DNA of 64,000 nucleotides. Origin: Maridesulfovibrio sp. Its GTDB lineage: Bacteria; Desulfobacterota; Desulfovibrionia; Desulfovibrionales; Desulfovibrionaceae. The position numbers and the translations under genes were made by a program. The notes under the pieces are model-generated. The model was not told where the DNA came from and did no database searches. It worked only from the letters and a program-made list of their open reading frames with translations. The stretch spans positions 1,532,501 to 1,596,500 of the forward strand of contig NZ_OY763930.1 of NCBI RefSeq assembly GCF_963667685.1. The letters run 5' to 3'. Position 1 is the first letter of the stretch. Every line of letters begins with the position of its first letter. This document shows positions 31,698 to 40,190 of the stretch, piece by piece.

Positions 31698-33882
31698 AAA
31701 TTTTGCCTTGTTTGGTTTCGATTGATTCAGGTGAATGCAGGAGTAATCTGGAGGAGTTGGCTATTACTCCCATTGTATGAAGAATGTGCAGGAATCCGGC
31801 CATTACCGGGGATAGATATCCGGTAGCGCCCATGATGACCCCGGCAATATTTGAACCTGTCGCCAGCCAGAAGTTCTGGTAGGCGATCTTAGTGGTATCC
31901 TGACTGAGCTGCTGTATGTACATCAGTCCCTTAAGGTCATCGTCCACCAGTGCAATATCGGCGGCTTCCACAGCAACTTCCGCGCCCCCGGTTCCCATGG
32001 CTACACCCACGTCGGACTGCGCAAGCGCGAGGGCATCGTTAATGCCGTCGCCGACCATCATGACCTTACCGCCTTCAGCCTGTAGTTTGCGGACCAGAGC
32101 CGCTTTTTCCTCGGGCAGTGCCGAAGCGTGTATTTCCGGGATATTCAGGATGCGGGCAAGGTCGTTTGCAGTGGCTGGTTCATCCCCGGTCACAAGAACT
32201 GTCCTGTTCACACCACCTTCTTCAAGAGAAGCGAGGGTCATGGCGGATTCTTCGCGGATGGTATTGGCGAAAGCCAAAAGCCCGATCGGTTGCTTGTCCT
32301 TGACCACATATAGAACAGTCAGCCCCTTGTTCTTAAGGTTTGATACCTGTCTGCTGACTGATCCTATGCGCACATTGAACTGCTCGGTTAGCTTCTTGTT
32401 GCCTACCAGAATTTCCGTGAAATGGTTTTCATTTTCAGGTAATTCCGCGCGCATACCCTTGCCTAAGAAATATTCACACACTGTATGGGGCAAGGTGGAA
32501 AGCTGCCGAAGCTCAGCTTCATGTTTGATAGCCTGAGCCAGGGGATGGTGGTTGTGGGTTTCTACTGAAAAGGCATAGGTCAGCAGGTCGTTTTCGCTGA
32601 TGCCTTCGGTAACATGGATATGTTCAAGTCTTGGCTCGCTTCCGGTAAGTGTTCCTGTTTTATCAAAGCATGCAACATCACAACGGCCTACTTCTTCGAG
32701 GTATCTGCCGCCCTTAATCAGAATATTGTTTTTTGCAGCGGTGCTGATGGCTGCACTGATGGGAGTTGATGCAGACAGCACTGTGGCGCAGGGGCATGAC
32801 ATGACCAGCAGGACTGTGAATGCCCGCCAAGGGTCCAGTGTCAAAGCCAGTGTTCCCAAAGTACAGACTAAACCGATTTTAACCAGTCGTACCGATAGCT
32901 TGTCTGCAGTGGTTTCAATGTCAGTCTTATTCTCCAGGGAATCCTCAACCTTGTGTAGAATACGGGCCAGATATGTTTTATCACCGACTTCGTCCGCTCT
33001 GACGTAGATGACGCCCTCTCGGACAAAAGTACCGGCAAAGACCTGATCATCAGGTTGTTTATGAATAAAATCGGCTCGTCCTGTAATGGGAGCTTCATTG
33101 ATCAAACCCTGACCGTCAATGATGGTCCCGTCTACACAGATTTTTTCTCCGGTATGCAGAACCACAACATCATCTTTTTGGAGATTATTGATTTCAACTT
33201 CAACTTCCACTCCGTCTTTAAGAATAAAAGTATGGTGGGTAGTGTTGTCCAGAATACTTGAGATTGCCCGGCGTGAACGCTCAGTTATCCATGCAGTAAG
33301 CAGCTCGGCGCCTGCGTTGATCCAGAGGATCTCAAAGGCGGTCATTGCTTCTCCGGCAACTACAGCAGCGATTATCCCCCCGGCGAGAATCCCTTCAAGT
33401 CCGAATTTCTTCTCGCGCATCTTTCGGACTGCTTCTTTGACCAGCGGAACTGCTGCAAGTACGGTCAGGAAACCCAGCGGGCTGAGTAGAGTCTGGGCGA
33501 TAGTAATTCCGAGAATGGATTCGCTGATCAGCACCGCTCCGCCAACAGCGGAAACAAAAGAGAAATATCCGAGAGCCTTTTTTACTTGCGGGCAGCCGCA
33601 CTCCTGTCTGTCTTTGATGGGACAGATTTCAATGCTGCGCACAGCTACAAGTTCCCTGACTGTCTCATAGAGAATTTCGGGGGAGAGGGTTAGTGGGTTG
33701 TAGCGGATAACAAGAGTCGCACACTTAGGGTTAGTACGTGTCCGGCTGACTCCAGCCAATCGTTGCATGTTGCTCTCAATTGTACTGCAAAGGAGTTTAT
33801 TCTTTTTCAGTTTAGGAACCTTGAGCCGCATTCGTCCGGGGATGGAGTGTTTTACGATTGCGAATGTTGTTTCTGATTTCAC
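31675..33882 (-). CDS. P1B-type metal ATPase with CPC motif and degenerate TGE loop
   Basis: A 735-residue pump, GTG start with AGGA upstream. The N-terminal HMA-like domain lacks CxxC (HSIPGRMRLK near residue 12). A cysteine-rich linker (CPIK, CGCP) lies at 87-97. The transmembrane metal site is SCPCAT at 362-367, the phosphorylation motif DKTGT at 407-411, and the hinge GDGINDALAL near 620. The actuator motif TGES is replaced by TGRA (ITGRADF near 267-272), which removes the Glu that helps hydrolyse the phospho-enzyme. It may turn over slowly, or work in complex with the intact SCA-motif ATPase. It is the first gene of the leftward operon behind a strong promoter. The metal is unknown; CPC usually means Cu, Zn or Cd. 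Confidence 0.85.
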   Translation of the reverse strand: MKSETTFAIVKHSIPGRMRLKVPKLKKNKLLCSTIESNMQRLAGVSRTRTNPKCATLVIRYNPLTLSPEILYETVRELVAVRSIEICPIKDRQECGCPQVKKALGYFSFVSAVGGAVLISESILGITIAQTLLSPLGFLTVLAAVPLVKEAVRKMREKKFGLEGILAGGIIAAVVAGEAMTAFEILWINAGAELLTAWITERSRRAISSILDNTTHHTFILKDGVEVEVEINNLQKDDVVVLHTGEKICVDGTIIDGQGLINEAPITGRADFIHKQPDDQVFAGTFVREGVIYVRADEVGDKTYLARILHKVEDSLENKTDIETTADKLSVRLVKIGLVCTLGTLALTLDPWRAFTVLLVMSCPCATVLSASTPISAAISTAAKNNILIKGGRYLEEVGRCDVACFDKTGTLTGSEPRLEHIHVTEGISENDLLTYAFSVETHNHHPLAQAIKHEAELRQLSTLPHTVCEYFLGKGMRAELPENENHFTEILVGNKKLTEQFNVRIGSVSRQVSNLKNKGLTVLYVVKDKQPIGLLAFANTIREESAMTLASLEEGGVNRTVLVTGDEPATANDLARILNIPEIHASALPEEKAALVRKLQAEGGKVMMVGDGINDALALAQSDVGVAMGTGGAEVAVEAADIALVDDDLKGLMYIQQLSQDTTKIAYQNFWLATGSNIAGVIMGATGYLSPVMAGFLHILHTMGVIANSSRLLLHSPESIETKQGKIYELPQNS

Positions 33883-33922
33883 TTGAAAGTCCTGTATAGT
33901 TGGGTGTCAGACGGACATTTGT

Positions 33923-33941
33923 GATATTGAGATTGAATATC
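33923..33941. promoter_or_regulatory. Dyad operator in the metal-ATPase promoter
   Basis: GATATT, seven bases, AATATC: a perfect dyad just downstream of the -10 element. A closely related site lies in the feoA promoter (36844-36864), so both may bind the same regulator, probably the Fur-family protein encoded at 34767. Confidence 0.5.
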
Positions 33942-33956
33942 AACACCACGGAATTT

Positions 33957-33985
33957 GGAATACAAATGTGCAATCTGTTTGTCAA
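33957..33985 (-). promoter_or_regulatory. Promoter of the leftward metal-ATPase operon
   Basis: On the minus strand, a perfect TTGACA (33980-33985) and TATTCC (33957-33962) are 17 bases apart. The start site would lie about 65-75 bases before the GTG. Confidence 0.55.
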
Positions 33986-34026
33986 CGAAAATATGATTTT
34001 AGTTTTCAATCTCGTTTAGAGGACCT

Positions 34027-34055
34027 AGCCCCAAGCCCTTAAAGGGATAGGGGCT
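34027..34055. other. Nested hairpin after the 114-residue protein gene
   Basis: AGCCCC (34027-34032) pairs with GGGGCT (34050-34055), enclosing the perfect palindrome CCCTTAAAGGG. There is no T-run, so it may be a weak terminator or a dispersed hairpin repeat. Confidence 0.4.
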
Positions 34056-34080
34056 GGATAATACCCATATTTAAGTATTT

Positions 34081-34425
34081 TTAGGATGCTTCTTCAAGCT
34101 TTTGGGGACTTTTGCTTTCAAGTGGAGAAGGGACGGCCTTATCCCACATAATTTTTACGCCGGTGGCGGCTAACGTGAATCCCAACAGTCCGGCTATTCC
34201 CCCAAGACCAAGGACCGCTGTTGCCGCCACCCCGGCGGCAGTAGCGAGACCTGTGCCTGCTGATTCCTGTGCTACTGTTTTTAGAGCTTCCCTGCTGGTA
34301 ATGCGTCCTTCGTTAACTGCTATGGTTGAGCGGACTGCCGCTACTGTTCCGCCTACTAATGCTCCGGTTGCGGCGGCGGAAGCAGATATAACCGGGAGAA
34401 TGCGAGTTGTTGTGCTTGTGGTCAT
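34081..34425 (-). CDS. Small Gly/Ala-rich membrane protein
   Basis: A 114-residue protein; the start MTTSTTTRILP has GAGGAGG five bases upstream, so the longer frame to 34515 is rejected. Two hydrophobic regions rich in Gly, Ala and GxxxG-type spacing are visible: SAAATGALVGGTVAAVRS (about 15-33) and AGVAATAVLGLGGIAGLLGF (about 66-85), ending with a short charged tail. The overall look resembles small structural proteins of bacterial organelle membranes such as MamC-like proteins; this is a resemblance of composition only. It is divergent from the local Fur gene and shares its control region. Confidence 0.65.
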   Translation of the reverse strand: MTTSTTTRILPVISASAAATGALVGGTVAAVRSTIAVNEGRITSREALKTVAQESAGTGLATAAGVAATAVLGLGGIAGLLGFTLAATGVKIMWDKAVPSPLESKSPQKLEEAS

Positions 34426-34766
34426 GAGACCCTCCTCAATTTTGACGGCATTTCCGTCATTTGTTGTTGTGTTATGCAGATAATTACCCTGCTTTGATTT
34501 TTTAGAAAGCTGCACGATTGAGTTTCAATTGCAGATTTATACGGAACATAGCTTGATCTTGACAATCGTTATCGCCATCTGCGTCTTTGATTCTCAACGC
34601 TTTCATTGGCTACATTGTTTCTGTTCCTACTACAGTTTAGGCGCACTTTAAGTGCCTGATTTAAGCCCGGCAAATCAAGGTAAGTGAGCGCTCAGAGGTT
34701 GACAAACGTTATCACTTGAGAATAGTCGTCAATTTCATTTTCACAAAATCCACAACGGAGAGAAGA
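34426..34766. promoter_or_regulatory. Divergent control region: small membrane protein and Fur-family gene
   Basis: No gene lies here. Leftward promoter: TTGTCA (34560-34565) and TATAAA (34536-34541), 18 bases apart. Rightward promoter: TTGACA (34699-34704) with AATAGT (34721-34726) at 16 bases. Each overlaps a copy of the same 17-base element, TTGACAATCGTTATCGC at 34559 and TTGACAAACGTTATCAC at 34699 (15 of 17 identical). Read on the minus strand they look like Fur boxes (GATAACG-TTGTC). Auto-regulation by the encoded Fur protein is likely. Confidence 0.5.
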
Positions 34767-35198
34767 ATGTCAAGTCCGCAAAACACATTTCTGGAGTACC
34801 TGGCGAAAAACAATATGGCAGCTACTGAGCAGCGCCGTATCGTTTTAGAGGTTTTTTTAGGGACTGAAGGCCATCACTCATGTGAAGAGCTGTACGTTCA
34901 TGTTAGCAAACGGGATTCGTCCATCAGTCCGGCCACTGTTTATCGGACCGTAAAACTGTTGGCTGAAAGCGGTATTGCAGAACCGTTGGATTTCGGTGAC
35001 GGCGTGACCCGGTTTGAATGTCGTCATAATAGAAATCATCATGACCACCTTGTCTGCATCAATTGTAACCGCAGGATTGAGGTGATTGAAGACCGTATTG
35101 AAGAACTTCAGGACAAATTGGCCCGGAAGCACGATTTTATAGTCAACAGGCATAAAATGGTTCTTTATGGTATTTGCCCTGATTGTCGTACTCAATAA
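34767..35198 (+). CDS. Fur-family regulator of the iron island
   Basis: A 143-residue winged-helix metalloregulator. The ATG at 34767 follows GGAGAG and gives the normal start MSSPQNTFLEYLAKNN; the longer frame reads through the promoter. The DNA-recognition region is DSSISPATVYRTVKLLAESG. The regulatory His-rich site is FECRHNRNHHDHLVC, and the zinc cysteines are CINC and CPDC. HHDH matches the Fur/Zur iron-site region better than the PerR-like gene at 13045. It is surrounded by feo and metal-ATPase genes, so Fe(II) is the most likely signal. Two identical-type boxes lie in its upstream region. Confidence 0.88.
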   Translation: MSSPQNTFLEYLAKNNMAATEQRRIVLEVFLGTEGHHSCEELYVHVSKRDSSISPATVYRTVKLLAESGIAEPLDFGDGVTRFECRHNRNHHDHLVCINCNRRIEVIEDRIEELQDKLARKHDFIVNRHKMVLYGICPDCRTQ

Positions 35199-35306
35199 TC
35201 TGCGCAAGCAATTCGTTTTCAATTGCAGCATTTGTCGGTTCCGGCTGGGAACTGTAATTACAGATTTCAAGTAGTTAACAGTGGTCTAACAACAAGGAGA
35301 ATTTAG

Positions 35307-35528
35307 ATGAGTTTTAATTTAGGGAAAGTCCTGCTGCTTTCCGCTACGGCAACAGTAGCCGGTGTCGCTGTTTATGCAGTATACAAAGCCGGTGGGATCA
35401 AGCCTGCGGTGAAAAATGTAGTCAAGGGTGGAGTCGTGGCAGGTAATTGGGCCACGAAGACGTATTCTTCGGCAAAAGAAGAAGTAGGACGTCTTGTTGA
35501 CGAAGCAAAAGCTGACATGGCCGGTTAA
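35307..35528 (+). CDS. Small single-helix membrane protein
   Basis: A 73-residue protein with AAGGAG upstream. A single N-terminal helix (VLLLSATATVAGVAVYAVYK) is followed by GGIKPAVKNVVKGGVVAGNW and an amphipathic acidic tail (EEVGRLVDEAKADMAG). The KPAVK...KGG...EE..D.KA.. pattern resembles the 105-residue protein at 30303 and, from memory, DUF5132 proteins found near metal ATPases. It follows the local Fur gene by 108 bases and converges on a diguanylate cyclase gene, four bases apart. Probably a structural or accessory component of the island; function unknown. Confidence 0.65.
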   Translation: MSFNLGKVLLLSATATVAGVAVYAVYKAGGIKPAVKNVVKGGVVAGNWATKTYSSAKEEVGRLVDEAKADMAG

Positions 35529-35532
35529 GAGC

Positions 35533-36522
35533 CTAATTATGATGGGATATTTCGTTGTACCGGGTGAGGCTGATAATTTTGTCTCTCCCGGTATTTTTAG
35601 CGAAATATAAGGCTTTATCCGCGGTGGCGAATAGTGAGTCTGCTTCAGTTTCAGGATCATTGGCGTGGCAGCAGAGTTGTGAAATGCCTATACTCAGGCT
35701 GGACTTGCCGATTTTCATATCCGCGAATTTGATTCTGATCCTTTCAGCTATCTGTTCACACCTGGTTGAGTCCACTCCGACAAGGATTGCACCAAATTCG
35801 TCACCACCGAAGCGGAAAGGAAAGTCTGTCCCGTTACGCACTGATAATTCAATGATCTGTCCCAGATTTGCGAGGAGCCGGTCTCCTTCCTGATGGCCGT
35901 ATTTGTCATTTACTTCTTTGAAGTGGTCGCAGTCGATAAGCATCAAGTGGAGCTGGGTATTGCATGAAATGCAGCGGGCACAGGTTTCGATGAGCTTAAG
36001 CTCGAAGAAGCGTTTATTGAAAAGTCCGGTGAGGTGGTCGGTATAGGAGAGAAGATTGAGTCTTTCCTTATCCCTGCGGGTTTTAAGCAGAGATTGAGTG
36101 AGCCTGTGTTCCCGCTTGGCAACAGAATGAGCAAGCCAGTTAAGGTTATGTTGCAGTAGAAGCATTTCATCGGTTGTGTTGCCAATCCTATGCTGTTGAA
36201 GTTCCAGGCGCTGATCCAGCTTGCCCTGCTTCAGTTTTACGCAAAAACTGTTCATCCGCCGGAGTTCGCTGTTGATAAGCAGTTCTTCCAGCCAACCGGA
36301 TAAAGGCACGCACATGGCTACACAAAGGCTGAAGTGCAGGCAGAGGAGCATGGCTAGACTAGAATGTTTTGTATATTCAGCGGCAATCAGCATAGTCCCT
36401 GCGGGCAGTACGACCAGTAGAATAACCGCAATTAATGCTCGTGTTTTAAGTCGTATGCGGGGTAATAAGCTTTTGCTGAACAGACTTAATTTATTGTGTT
36501 TAGCTTTTAAGTTAGGCTTCAA
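35533..36522 (-). CDS. Membrane-bound diguanylate cyclase (GGDEF)
   Basis: A 329-residue protein. Two helices (about 28-75) anchor it, followed by a HAMP-like or coiled linker and a GGDEF domain (about 160-325). The active-site motif is RFGGDEF near residue 245, with the nucleotide-binding segment LIDCDHFKEVNDKYGHQEGD near 200, so c-di-GMP synthesis is expected. The usual RxxD inhibitory site is not exact (VRNGTDF, with Arg one residue too early), so feedback control may be altered. No EAL domain. Its link to the iron genes around it is only positional. Confidence 0.92.
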   Translation of the reverse strand: MKPNLKAKHNKLSLFSKSLLPRIRLKTRALIAVILLVVLPAGTMLIAAEYTKHSSLAMLLCLHFSLCVAMCVPLSGWLEELLINSELRRMNSFCVKLKQGKLDQRLELQQHRIGNTTDEMLLLQHNLNWLAHSVAKREHRLTQSLLKTRRDKERLNLLSYTDHLTGLFNKRFFELKLIETCARCISCNTQLHLMLIDCDHFKEVNDKYGHQEGDRLLANLGQIIELSVRNGTDFPFRFGGDEFGAILVGVDSTRCEQIAERIRIKFADMKIGKSSLSIGISQLCCHANDPETEADSLFATADKALYFAKNTGRDKIISLTRYNEISHHN

Positions 36523-36894
36523 TTTTATATTTCTCCGGTATGGATTGTTTTCGGGAGCTGTTCTACATCTGTAGTACGTAGCTGCTCAGGAGTAGAGTAA
36601 CCTGCTTGCGCAGCAAGTTCTTATCGATTAATGAAATCGAAAATCAATTTCAAGAAAAAAGAAGCTCAATGAGTGATAATATTAACATGATGTTTTCAGA
36701 AAATGTAAGAGGGGGATTGGAGGCTAGTTAGCCAGGGAATTTGTGATTGTTCAAGGGCTGTATTGTTTAAACAGGGCACGGGGTATTTGTGAAGAAGTAT
36801 TTTTGATTTCTGGTTGACAACAAAATTACAGCTCTATAGTAAATGATTTTAAGTTTCAATATCACAACGAATTGAACACGGAGAGGCAGTTAGC
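36523..36894. promoter_or_regulatory. feoAB control region
   Basis: No gene. TTGACA at 36814-36819 has TAGTAA (17-base spacer) or TATAGT (15-base) as -10. Just downstream, at 36844-36864 on the minus strand, is the motif TGATATTGAAAC...AATCA, 17 of 21 bases identical to the dyad at the metal-ATPase promoter (33922-33942). A further Fur-like dyad, TGAAAT...ATTTCA, lies near 36632-36652. CTTGCGCAGCAAG near 36604 is a small hairpin. Confidence 0.5.
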
Positions 36895-37224
36895 ATGTTT
36901 AATAAATTTGATTTCTTTAACCGCGAAGTTTTCTCAGGAAGGAGAAGTCGCGGTTTTGGCGGAAGAAAGCAAGGTAGAGTCTGCTCTATGCGTGGGAAAA
37001 GTCTTATTGATATCCCGGTTGGAGAGCGCGCTGTTATCAAGAGACATTTTTCAGAAGGCGCTGTCAGGCAGAGACTTCTGGATCTGGGATTTGTCCCCGG
37101 AAGAGAAGTTGAAGTTGTGCGGGTTGCAACCCTTGGCTGCCCACTAGAGTTACGTGTTGCAGGTTACTGCGTAACCCTTCGCCGCACAGAGGCATATCAG
37201 ATTGAGGTGGAAGATGAGCGCTGA
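36895..37224 (+). CDS. feoA: FeoA, ferrous iron transport protein A
   Basis: A 109-residue protein. The FeoA SH3-like domain occupies about 34-107: SLIDIPVGERAVIKRHFSEG, then LLDLGFVPGREVEVV and AGYCVTLRRTEAYQIEVE. The first ~33 residues form a basic Arg/Gly-rich extension absent from most FeoA proteins. FeoA acts in the cytoplasm on FeoB during Fe(II) import. GGAGAGG precedes the ATG. The stop overlaps the feoB start region, and the promoter carries the island's shared dyad. Confidence 0.92.
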   Translation: MFNKFDFFNREVFSGRRSRGFGGRKQGRVCSMRGKSLIDIPVGERAVIKRHFSEGAVRQRLLDLGFVPGREVEVVRVATLGCPLELRVAGYCVTLRRTEAYQIEVEDER

Positions 37225-39742
37225 AGGTAAACGCATGATGAAGGATAATTTCCTCATCGCCCTTGCCGGGCAGCAGAATGCCGGTAAGTCGACTACATAT
37301 AACATGCTCACAGGTGCCAGTCAGCATGTGGCGAACTATCCCGGAGTCACTGTTGATAAAAAAGTCGGTAACTATCGTGAAGGCAAGATCCGCTACGAAG
37401 TTGTGGATCTGCCCGGAACATACAGCCTGACTTCTTTCTCGCTTGAGGAAAGGGTTTCCCGCGAGTTTCTGCTTGAAGAAAAACCAGATCTGGTCGTCAA
37501 CGTAATGGATGCGACATGTTTACGCCGCAGCCTTTACTTCACTTTTCAGGTCATGGAAATGAATTTTCCTGTCACAGTGGCTCTCAATATGATGGATGTT
37601 GCTACAAGTCAGGGGATTTCAATTGACCTGAAAGAGCTGAGTTCCAGATTGGGTGTTGATGTTGTCGCTACTGTGGGTCGAAAAGGTAAAGGTAAGCAGG
37701 CTCTGAAAGCAGCAATCCGGAAGTCTGTGAAACAGGATTCCTACGCCCGTCCGGTGAGCATTGATTACAATGAACTGGAAGTACACATCAAAGCCCTTGA
37801 GGATATGTTAGCCGCAGATGCGAGTCTCGGCGTTCTTTATCCATTGCGCTGGCTGGCGATCAAGCTTCTGGAGAATGATGCTGAAGCCAGCCGCATTGTT
37901 GAATCCAAGCATGCGGACGGAAAACAGATCGTTGAGGCGGCGCTGTCACGCAGGTTGGATTTTGAGAATGAGTCCGACGTGGACACCGGGGACTACATCG
38001 TGGCTTGCCGTGACCGTCTTGCCGGTGAGATAGTGGCAGCCTGCGTCAGCAAAGAAGATGAAAACAGACAGCCCATCTCAGAAAGGATAGACCGTTGGGT
38101 TCTGAACCGAGCACTGGCTCCGTTCTTCCTTCTGGCTACAGTTTATACTATCTATGAACTGTCTATTGTTCAGGGGTATGAATTGACGAAATATACTTGG
38201 CCGATTCTTGCCAAGTTCAGGGATATTGTTGCCAACATGTTGCCTGCAGCCGGGTTGATTGAAGATTCGCTGTTGCGTTCCATGGCTTTGTGGATGGTGG
38301 ACAGTGCCAACACACTGCTGAACTATGTCCCCATTTTCTTTATACTCTTTGCTCTGATCGCCATATTGGAAGATTCCGGTTACATGGCCCGGATCGCCTT
38401 TATTTTGGACCGTATCTTTCACAGCTTCGGTCTGCATGGACAATCCACACTGCCGTATATTCTCGGCGGGGTTTTCGCCGGGGGCTGCGCTGTGCCCGGA
38501 ATTATGTCCACCAAAGGTATACCGGACGAGCGATCCAGACTGGCGACCATCTTAACTGTGCCGTTCATGAATTGCCTGGCCAAGATTCCACTTTATACGT
38601 TGCTGGTGAACATCTATTTTGCAGAACACAAGTCATGGGCCATGTTCTTCATCTCAACCATTACCATCATAATAGCCCTGATCATCGCCAAGCTGCTGAC
38701 TACCACTGTTCTCAAAGGCCGCGAAACAGCACCATTCATCATGGAAATGCCCAACTATCATGCTCCGACTTTTTTTGGTGTGGCCCAGCGCTCTATTGAG
38801 CGAACCTGGGAATATATCAAAAAAGTTGGTTCAATTGTTGTTGCTGTTTCCTTGTGTGTCTTCTCGCTCCTTCAGTTTCCCGGACTGAGTGATGGACGCA
38901 TGGACCACTATGAAACAGAGATGAGCAAGGCCGTTGCTGTTTATGATTCCAAAATAGCGGCTAATCAGTACGCTGCTGTTGCCGGTGGTGAGAACATGCT
39001 GACGCTGCTTAATCTTTACGATGACTATAAGCGCGCCCGCATGAATACTTCCGGAAAGGATGGTGCCGCAAGTGTGGACAGTTCTTTCATGGAAGCTAAT
39101 CCTGAATCGTTCGTGCTGCTAAAACCCGGTGGTGATAAAGCTGCCAAGACTGTGAACCGGGCATTACGCAAGCTTTCTTCAGAAAGGAAAACCCTGCGTC
39201 GCAAGATCAAGGAAGAGAAGATCAGAACCTCTTTCTTCGGCATGATCGGCCGTTCTCTTGAGCCTGTCACCAAATATGCAGGGTTCGACTGGAAAGTTAA
39301 CATTGCTCTGATCAGTTCTTTTGCTGCCCGTGAATCATCTGTTGCAACAATGGGTGTTCTTTACCAGCAGGGTGCTGATGACAACCAGACTCTGGAACAG
39401 AGAATGGACAACGAGAGCCAAAGCAGCGGTATGACTCCTCTGCATGCACTCGCCGTTATCCTGTTCTTCGCCCTTTATCCTCCATGCCTTGCAGCCACCA
39501 TTATGGTTAAGGTTCAGACCGGATCATGGAAATGGATGGTTTTTGCTATCGTATTCCCTACGACTGTGGGTTTTGGAGTGGCTTCAGCTGTGTTCACATT
39601 AGGTAATGCCATTGGGGCCAGCGGTATAACCATGATGAAGGGGTTTTATTTTGTGGCTTTTGCCGTGGCACTGCTAATAGCACTTATCCATAAATTATCT
39701 TCGGATAAGGTCGCGGCGTCCTACGTATACCAACCTGAGTAA
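37214..39742 (+). CDS. feoB: FeoB, ferrous iron transporter
   Basis: About 842 residues. Likely start MSAEGKRMMKDN (37214), overlapping feoA; an ATG at 37235 with GAAGG is an alternative. The N-terminal G domain has G1 GQQNAGKST, G3 DLPGTYSL and G4 NMMD; the two Gln before the P-loop Asn are slightly unusual. The membrane part has the two Gate segments, including GGVFAGGCAVPGIMSTKG near residue 420 with the pore-region cysteine. Between the Gate halves is a long soluble insertion (about 560-680) predicted as coiled helix. It imports Fe(II) across the inner membrane. Confidence 0.95.
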   Translation: MSAEGKRMMKDNFLIALAGQQNAGKSTTYNMLTGASQHVANYPGVTVDKKVGNYREGKIRYEVVDLPGTYSLTSFSLEERVSREFLLEEKPDLVVNVMDATCLRRSLYFTFQVMEMNFPVTVALNMMDVATSQGISIDLKELSSRLGVDVVATVGRKGKGKQALKAAIRKSVKQDSYARPVSIDYNELEVHIKALEDMLAADASLGVLYPLRWLAIKLLENDAEASRIVESKHADGKQIVEAALSRRLDFENESDVDTGDYIVACRDRLAGEIVAACVSKEDENRQPISERIDRWVLNRALAPFFLLATVYTIYELSIVQGYELTKYTWPILAKFRDIVANMLPAAGLIEDSLLRSMALWMVDSANTLLNYVPIFFILFALIAILEDSGYMARIAFILDRIFHSFGLHGQSTLPYILGGVFAGGCAVPGIMSTKGIPDERSRLATILTVPFMNCLAKIPLYTLLVNIYFAEHKSWAMFFISTITIIIALIIAKLLTTTVLKGRETAPFIMEMPNYHAPTFFGVAQRSIERTWEYIKKVGSIVVAVSLCVFSLLQFPGLSDGRMDHYETEMSKAVAVYDSKIAANQYAAVAGGENMLTLLNLYDDYKRARMNTSGKDGAASVDSSFMEANPESFVLLKPGGDKAAKTVNRALRKLSSERKTLRRKIKEEKIRTSFFGMIGRSLEPVTKYAGFDWKVNIALISSFAARESSVATMGVLYQQGADDNQTLEQRMDNESQSSGMTPLHALAVILFFALYPPCLAATIMVKVQTGSWKWMVFAIVFPTTVGFGVASAVFTLGNAIGASGITMMKGFYFVAFAVALLIALIHKLSSDKVAASYVYQPE

Positions 39743-39766
39743 ACCAATAAATCTAAGGAGACCGAT

Positions 39767-40090
39767 ATGAAAAAAGTATTCTCAAAACTTATCGTTGCAG
39801 CAGGGCTGATTGCTCTTTCTGCTACTGCGGCTCTGGCCCATTCACCTCTTTGCAGCTGCTTTGACAACGGTGACGGCACTGTCCTTTGCGAGGGTGGATT
39901 CTCAGATGGTTCCTCTGCATCCGGCGTAAAGATGTATGTTCGCGATGATTCTGGTGCAGTTATTCTGAAAGGGGCTATGAGCGAAAACAGCGAGTTCGAG
40001 TTTAATAAGCCAAAAGGACATTATACTGTCACTTTTGACGGCGGCGAAGGGCATTCCATTGAAATCGACGGGGCAGATATTGTTGAATAG
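39767..40090 (+). CDS. Small periplasmic protein with Cys-rich N-terminus
   Basis: A 107-residue secreted protein with a signal peptide (about 1-24, ending ALA). The mature protein begins HSPLCSCFDNGDGTVLCEGG, with a His at the exact N-terminus and three cysteines, a likely metal site. The rest (MYVRDDSGAVILKG onward) looks like a beta-sandwich of carboxypeptidase-regulatory type. A mature N-terminal His is also seen in NikK-type metal-binding proteins. It lies 24 bases after feoB and before a DUF4198 protein, so it probably binds iron in the periplasm for uptake. Confidence 0.75.
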   Translation: MKKVFSKLIVAAGLIALSATAALAHSPLCSCFDNGDGTVLCEGGFSDGSSASGVKMYVRDDSGAVILKGAMSENSEFEFNKPKGHYTVTFDGGEGHSIEIDGADIVE

Positions 40091-40190
40091 ATTATGTGTG
40101 GTTTGCGCTGCGCATAAGGTTTAATATTGACGATCCAGCCTTTTCTTTAATTGATAAGAAGGATCAAAATCATAATCAGGAGAATGTAAG

